Made by a program: the position numbers and the translations under genes | Origin: CAKRJP01 sp963634745 | GTDB taxonomy: Bacteria > Bacillota > Clostridia > Lachnospirales > Lachnospiraceae | DNA length: 64,000 nucleotides | Direction: 5' to 3' | Assembly: GCA_963634745.1 (NCBI GenBank) | Contig: CAVHCX010000008.1 | Location: 1-64,000, forward strand | Notes under the pieces: generated by a model | What the model saw: the letters and a program-made list of their open reading frames with translations, nothing else | What the model was told of the DNA's origin: nothing | Databases searched by the model: none | Shown: positions 60,780 through 64,000 of the stretch, piece after piece | Layout of the letters: each line of letters opens with the position of its first letter | How positions within the stretch are numbered: the first letter of the stretch is position 1

Positions 60780-61837
60780 AAAATAAAATTTGGCCATGGT
60801 TGATCCTGGTACTGGTACTGGCCCTTGGAATCGCCTTGGGAATTCAAATTGGCAGCAGGCAAAGTGCCAGCCAGGATAAGGAGACCGGTAAAGAGGATGG
60901 AAGCATAGAGATTGGTATTTCCTTTGATACTTTTGTGCTGGAGCGCTGGCAGAGGGATAGAGATTTATTTGTGGCCCAGGCCCAGGAACTGGGGGCCCAG
61001 GTAAATGTGCAGAATGCCAACGGGGATATCAAGGAGCAGATTGATCAGATCCAATATTTTATAAAAAAAGATGTGGATGTGATCGTCATTATTATGGTCG
61101 CCAGTGACGAGGAATCCCAGGCCCTAAAGTCGGCCATTAAAAAGGCTCAGGATGCAGGAATCCCGGTGGTGGGATATGATAGACTGGTGCCAAATGCCGA
61201 TATGGACCTCTATGTTTCCTTTGATAACGAAGAGGTTGGAAGGCTCATGGCTCAGCATATGAGAGACCATATCGGAAATGCGGGTGAGATCCTACAGATC
61301 AATGGACCTATGGCAGACTACAATGTGCCCCAGGTGATCAAGGGATTTGGGGAAATTTTGGATGATACTTCCCTTTCTATCACAGAAGCAGATTATGCCG
61401 ATGGCTGGGTGGCAGAGCAGGGACTTAGCTACGCAGAGGATTATTTGCAAAATCATGACACCCCGGCAGGTATTATGTGTGGAAATGATGGAATTGCAGG
61501 CTATGCCATTCAAGCTCTCTCTGAGCGGCGTCTTGCAGGCAGCGTCTGCGTGGTGGGCCAGGATGCAGACCTAGATGCCTGCCAGCGAATCGTAGAGGGA
61601 ACCCAGTGCATGACTGTATATAAGCCTGTGGAGCAGTTGGCTAAACGGGCAGCTGAATTAGCTGTGGACCTTGCAAAGGGCGGGTCCTTAGATATCAAAG
61701 AAAGCATTGATGACGGGACCTATGAGGTGCCCTATGAAAAACTCACGCCTATTGCTGTTACAAAAGAAAATATGGATGAGGTAATCACAGGAAAGTACCA
61801 CGAGGCTTCTGATATTTACTTAAACATAAGAAACTAA
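60776..61837 (+). CDS. Membrane-anchored periplasmic-binding-type sugar sensor (second)
   Basis: A 353-residue protein with a single N-terminal helix (about 6-24) and no lipobox Cys, then a type-1 sugar-binding fold (GISFDTFVLERWQRDRDLFVAQAQELGAQV; GIPVVGYDRLVPNADMDLYVSFDNEEVG). It is closely similar in layout to the true XylF lipoprotein that follows, sharing the ERW-RD and VGYDRL-type ligand motifs that mark xylose-binding proteins. Its start overlaps the response regulator stop, so it is co-translated with the two-component system. This makes a second XylFII-type candidate beside the one at 56674. Confidence 0.82.
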   Translation: MKNKIWPWLILVLVLALGIALGIQIGSRQSASQDKETGKEDGSIEIGISFDTFVLERWQRDRDLFVAQAQELGAQVNVQNANGDIKEQIDQIQYFIKKDVDVIVIIMVASDEESQALKSAIKKAQDAGIPVVGYDRLVPNADMDLYVSFDNEEVGRLMAQHMRDHIGNAGEILQINGPMADYNVPQVIKGFGEILDDTSLSITEADYADGWVAEQGLSYAEDYLQNHDTPAGIMCGNDGIAGYAIQALSERRLAGSVCVVGQDADLDACQRIVEGTQCMTVYKPVEQLAKRAAELAVDLAKGGSLDIKESIDDGTYEVPYEKLTPIAVTKENMDEVITGKYHEASDIYLNIRN

Positions 61838-61858
61838 ACATAAGAAACTAAAAATAAG

Positions 61859-61903
61859 ATGCAGGTAAGATTTTATAGATAGGAATCATACCTGCATTTT
61901 TTT
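61859..61903 (+). terminator. Intrinsic terminator after the two-component operon
   Basis: Stem atgcaggta/tacctgcat with a 21-nt loop and T7. Just before it, the sequence acataagaaacta is duplicated in tandem, so the stop codon region is repeated. Confidence 0.85.
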
Positions 61904-62005
61904 GCCCCTTATTTTGAGGGCTAGCACAATCTTGCTTAGGACAAATTTGTTTAGACAAAATAGTCCTATCTTTATGTATTATTTGTGAATAAATGCTAAA
62001 GAAAA

Positions 62006-62033
62006 TGTACAGAACATGACAAGTTTGTACAGA
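62006..62033 (+). promoter_or_regulatory. Direct repeats, candidate YesN-type site before xylF
   Basis: TGTACAGA occurs at 62006-62013 and 62026-62033, exactly 20 bp apart, and the second copy sits eleven bases before a TATAGT -10 (62045-62050). There is no -35 at normal spacing, which fits activation by an AraC-type regulator. The repeats lie 70 and 50 bp before the xylF start. Confidence 0.6.
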
Positions 62034-62082
62034 TTGTTGTGTGTTATAGTAAATACAACAAAAAAAGGGAGGTACAAACCGA

Positions 62083-63240
62083 ATGAAAAGAAAAGTGATT
62101 AGTGCAATGTTAATTGGTGCTACAGCAGTATCCCTTGTTGCATGTGGATCTTCAGGATCTTCATCTTCAAGCTCATCTGACAGCAGCACAGCATCCAAAG
62201 GATCAGGAAGCGGAACGATCGGAATTTCAATGCCGACAAAATCCTTGGAGAGATGGAATCGTGATGGAGCTTATCTTCAGAAGCAGTTTGAGGACGCAGG
62301 ATTTGATGTAGTTCTTACTTATTCTGATAATGATGAAGCAAAACAGGTAAGTGATATCCAGAATACATTGGCTCAGGACGTAGATCTTTTGATCGTAGCA
62401 GCTATCAACGGTGAATCTCTTAACACAGCTATGAACGAGGCAGCTGATGCAGATGTTCCTGTTATTGCTTATGACCGTTTGATCTTAAATGATGCAGTTT
62501 CTTATTATGTATCCTTCGATAACTATACCGTAGGTAAGTTACAGGGCGAATATATCGAGGACGCATTGGGACTTAAGGATGCAGCTGACGGAGATTCTTA
62601 CAACTTAGAGATCACAGCAGGACCTACAGCTGATAACAATGCTAAGTACTTCTTAGATGGTGCTATGGATGTTCTTCAGCCATACATCGATGCAGGTACT
62701 TTGAAGGTTCCTTCAGGACAGACCGCATTTGAGAAGGTTCAGACAGATAACTGGAATACAGATACAGCTCTTGAGAGAGCACAGAACATCCTTTCTTCTT
62801 ACTATGCAGACGGAACACAGCTTGATGCTTGGCTTTGCTCAAACGATGCAACAGCACTTGGTATCGCAAAAGCACTTGAGTCTGACTACAAGGGAAAGAA
62901 CACTGTAGTTATTACAGGACAGGATGGAGACGAAGCTAACTTACAGAATATCGTAGACGGAAAACAGTCTATGACAGTATATAAGAACGTAAGCAACGAG
63001 TCTATCGTAACACTTGAGCTTGCTAAGGCTATTCTTGCAGGTGACGATATTGATGAGTCATTAATCGATTCCTTCGGAGTAGAGGCTACTTACGATACAG
63101 AGTCTTATGAGACATCTGACGGACATACTTGCCCATCATTCTTGTTAGTACCTAGCGTAATCACAAAAGACAACTTAGAGGATCTTGTTGACACAGGTCT
63201 GTATGAGTGGGATGGAGATTACTTAAAAGCAACAAACTAA
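62083..63240 (+). CDS. xylF: D-xylose-type ABC transporter substrate-binding lipoprotein
   Basis: A 385-residue type-1 sugar-binding lipoprotein (XylF/ChvE group). The signal ends in the lipobox SLVAC (Cys about 22) with a Ser/Gly linker. Ligand motifs are GISMPTKSLERWNRDGAYL about 49, PVIAYDRLILN about 126 and CSNDATALG about 252. Gene order xylF then the ATPase xylG is typical. The codon use looks like that of a highly expressed gene. A hairpin after the gene should favour it over the downstream subunits. Confidence 0.9.
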   Translation: MKRKVISAMLIGATAVSLVACGSSGSSSSSSSDSSTASKGSGSGTIGISMPTKSLERWNRDGAYLQKQFEDAGFDVVLTYSDNDEAKQVSDIQNTLAQDVDLLIVAAINGESLNTAMNEAADADVPVIAYDRLILNDAVSYYVSFDNYTVGKLQGEYIEDALGLKDAADGDSYNLEITAGPTADNNAKYFLDGAMDVLQPYIDAGTLKVPSGQTAFEKVQTDNWNTDTALERAQNILSSYYADGTQLDAWLCSNDATALGIAKALESDYKGKNTVVITGQDGDEANLQNIVDGKQSMTVYKNVSNESIVTLELAKAILAGDDIDESLIDSFGVEATYDTESYETSDGHTCPSFLLVPSVITKDNLEDLVDTGLYEWDGDYLKATN

Positions 63241-63268
63241 TATCCAGAAGCAATAAGACGTGAAGTCG

Positions 63269-63292
63269 GGCGGGGCATCTGCCCCGCCTTTC
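63269..63292 (+). terminator. Hairpin between xylF and xylG
   Basis: Stem ggcggggca/tgccccgcc with a 2-nt gap loop (tc) and a short tttc tail. Likely a partial terminator or RNA-stabilising hairpin within the operon. Confidence 0.6.
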
Positions 63293-63324
63293 ACATAGCT
63301 TCAAATGGAGAGGAGGAAAATCTT

Positions 63325-64000
63325 TTGGCTGATATTATATTAAAAATGAATTCTATCACGAAAGAGTTCCCTGGAGTTAAGGCTTTGGATGACGTTAACC
63401 TGGAAGTAGAGCGTGGAGAGATTCATGCCCTGATCGGTGAAAACGGAGCAGGAAAGTCTACATTGATGAATGTTTTGTCCGGAACTTATCCTGCTGGAAG
63501 TTACACCGGAGAGATCTATTATAATGGAGAACTCTGTCAGTTTAAAACATTGAAAGACAGTGAGGCTAAGGGAATTGTTATTATTCACCAGGAGCTGGCG
63601 CTTATTCCGCTTCTGACCATTGGTGAGAACATGTTCCTTGGCAATGAAAAGAAAACAAAAACAGGTGCCATTGACTGGGATGCTACCTACGATGAAGCTG
63701 AGAAGCATATGGCACAGGTTGGACTTCATGAGTCCGCCCAGACATTAATTAAGAATATCGGAACCGGTAAGCAGCAGTTAGTAGAAATTGCAAAGGCATT
63801 TTCTAAAAATGTTAAGTTATTGATCTTAGATGAGCCTACATCTTCCCTGAATGATGAAGATTCTAAGATGCTATTAGACCTTCTGATCTCATTTAAGAAA
63901 GAAGGCCTTACTTCAATTATTATCACACATAAGTTAAATGAGATTATCTATTGTGCTGATAAGGCAACCATCATCCGTGATGGTTCTACCATTGAGACCC
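63325..64000 (+). CDS. xylG: Sugar ABC transporter ATPase XylG (partial, runs off the window)
   Basis: The first 225 codons of a type-2 (tandem-cassette) sugar ATPase such as XylG/MglA/RbsA, which powers pentose import with XylF and XylH. Walker A is GENGAGKST about 40, the Q-loop segment is IHQE in VIIHQELALIP, the cassette signature is GTGKQQLVEIAKAF about 147 (degenerate, as usual), and Walker B is LLILDEPTSSL. It begins at TTG 63325 behind GAGGAGGAAAA; the ATG at 63346 is less well placed. No stop is reached before 64000, so the second cassette lies outside. Confidence 0.9.
   Translation, partial: MADIILKMNSITKEFPGVKALDDVNLEVERGEIHALIGENGAGKSTLMNVLSGTYPAGSYTGEIYYNGELCQFKTLKDSEAKGIVIIHQELALIPLLTIGENMFLGNEKKTKTGAIDWDATYDEAEKHMAQVGLHESAQTLIKNIGTGKQQLVEIAKAFSKNVKLLILDEPTSSLNDEDSKMLLDLLISFKKEGLTSIIITHKLNEIIYCADKATIIRDGSTIET

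Noticed and set aside
1..64000. tRNA or rRNA genes
   Set aside because: No cloverleaf with the GTTCGA-type T-loop and CCA-end context, and no rRNA-like stretch, was found on reading both strands by eye.

Overview
The window looks like the chromosome of an anaerobic, low-to-medium GC, gut-type Clostridia, most likely a Lachnospiraceae member. The grounds are an [FeFe]-hydrogenase with its HydE/F/G maturases, clostridial hydrophobic-W (ChW) repeat proteins, a radical-free 2-hydroxyacyl-CoA-dehydratase-type reductase, LytS/YesN-type sugar sensing, strong AGGAGG-like ribosome sites and many small intrinsic terminators. No rRNA or tRNA gene, CRISPR array, phage module or transposase was recognised.

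Layout. 1-925 is non-coding and holds two copies of a roughly 215-bp palindromic element. 926-4444 carries a tRNA-editing protein, a GT39-like membrane protein and MetY. 4738-13890 is the hydrogen module: a GltD/NuoF-like flavoprotein overlapping HydA on the plus strand, then a repeat block (8350-9826) holding two more full element copies and many half copies, then hydF, hydG, hydE and a TM1266-like gene on the minus strand behind a leader with an internal terminator. 14399-19910 has a ChW-CHAP wall protein, a sulfur/selenium-type module and housekeeping enzymes. 20129-28817 has surface-glycan membrane proteins around pstSCAB. 28934-30912 is a double-cubane reductase with its activase. 31108-36009 is an amino-acid ABC transporter with an M20 amidohydrolase and a C-S lyase, followed by a MntA/HepT toxin-antitoxin pair and a second ChW protein with a transglutaminase-like end. 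38476-45990 is an AraC-controlled beta-galactoside operon. 46102-51425 has a PucR-type regulator, an HPr-like protein with the multi-sugar ATPase, a GNAT protein and a fructokinase. 51547-64000 is a pentose locus: LacI regulator, XylB, DUF4867-like protein, fucose/arabinose isomerase-type protein, a two-component system flanked by two membrane-anchored sugar-binding sensors, and XylF/XylG running off the right edge.

How it fits together. The genes describe a sugar fermenter that takes up beta-galactosides and pentoses by ABC transport, probably with a shared MsmX-type ATPase for the galactoside permease, and disposes of electrons as H2. Several switches can be read from the DNA: a terminator in the hydrogenase-maturase leader, a LacI operator pair at xylB, and direct repeats two helical turns apart in front of both sugar-binding-protein genes that suit AraC-type activators.

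The least explained feature is the palindromic element family. Four full copies keep the same nested stem layout while their arm sequences differ and change together, so pairing is preserved where sequence is not.
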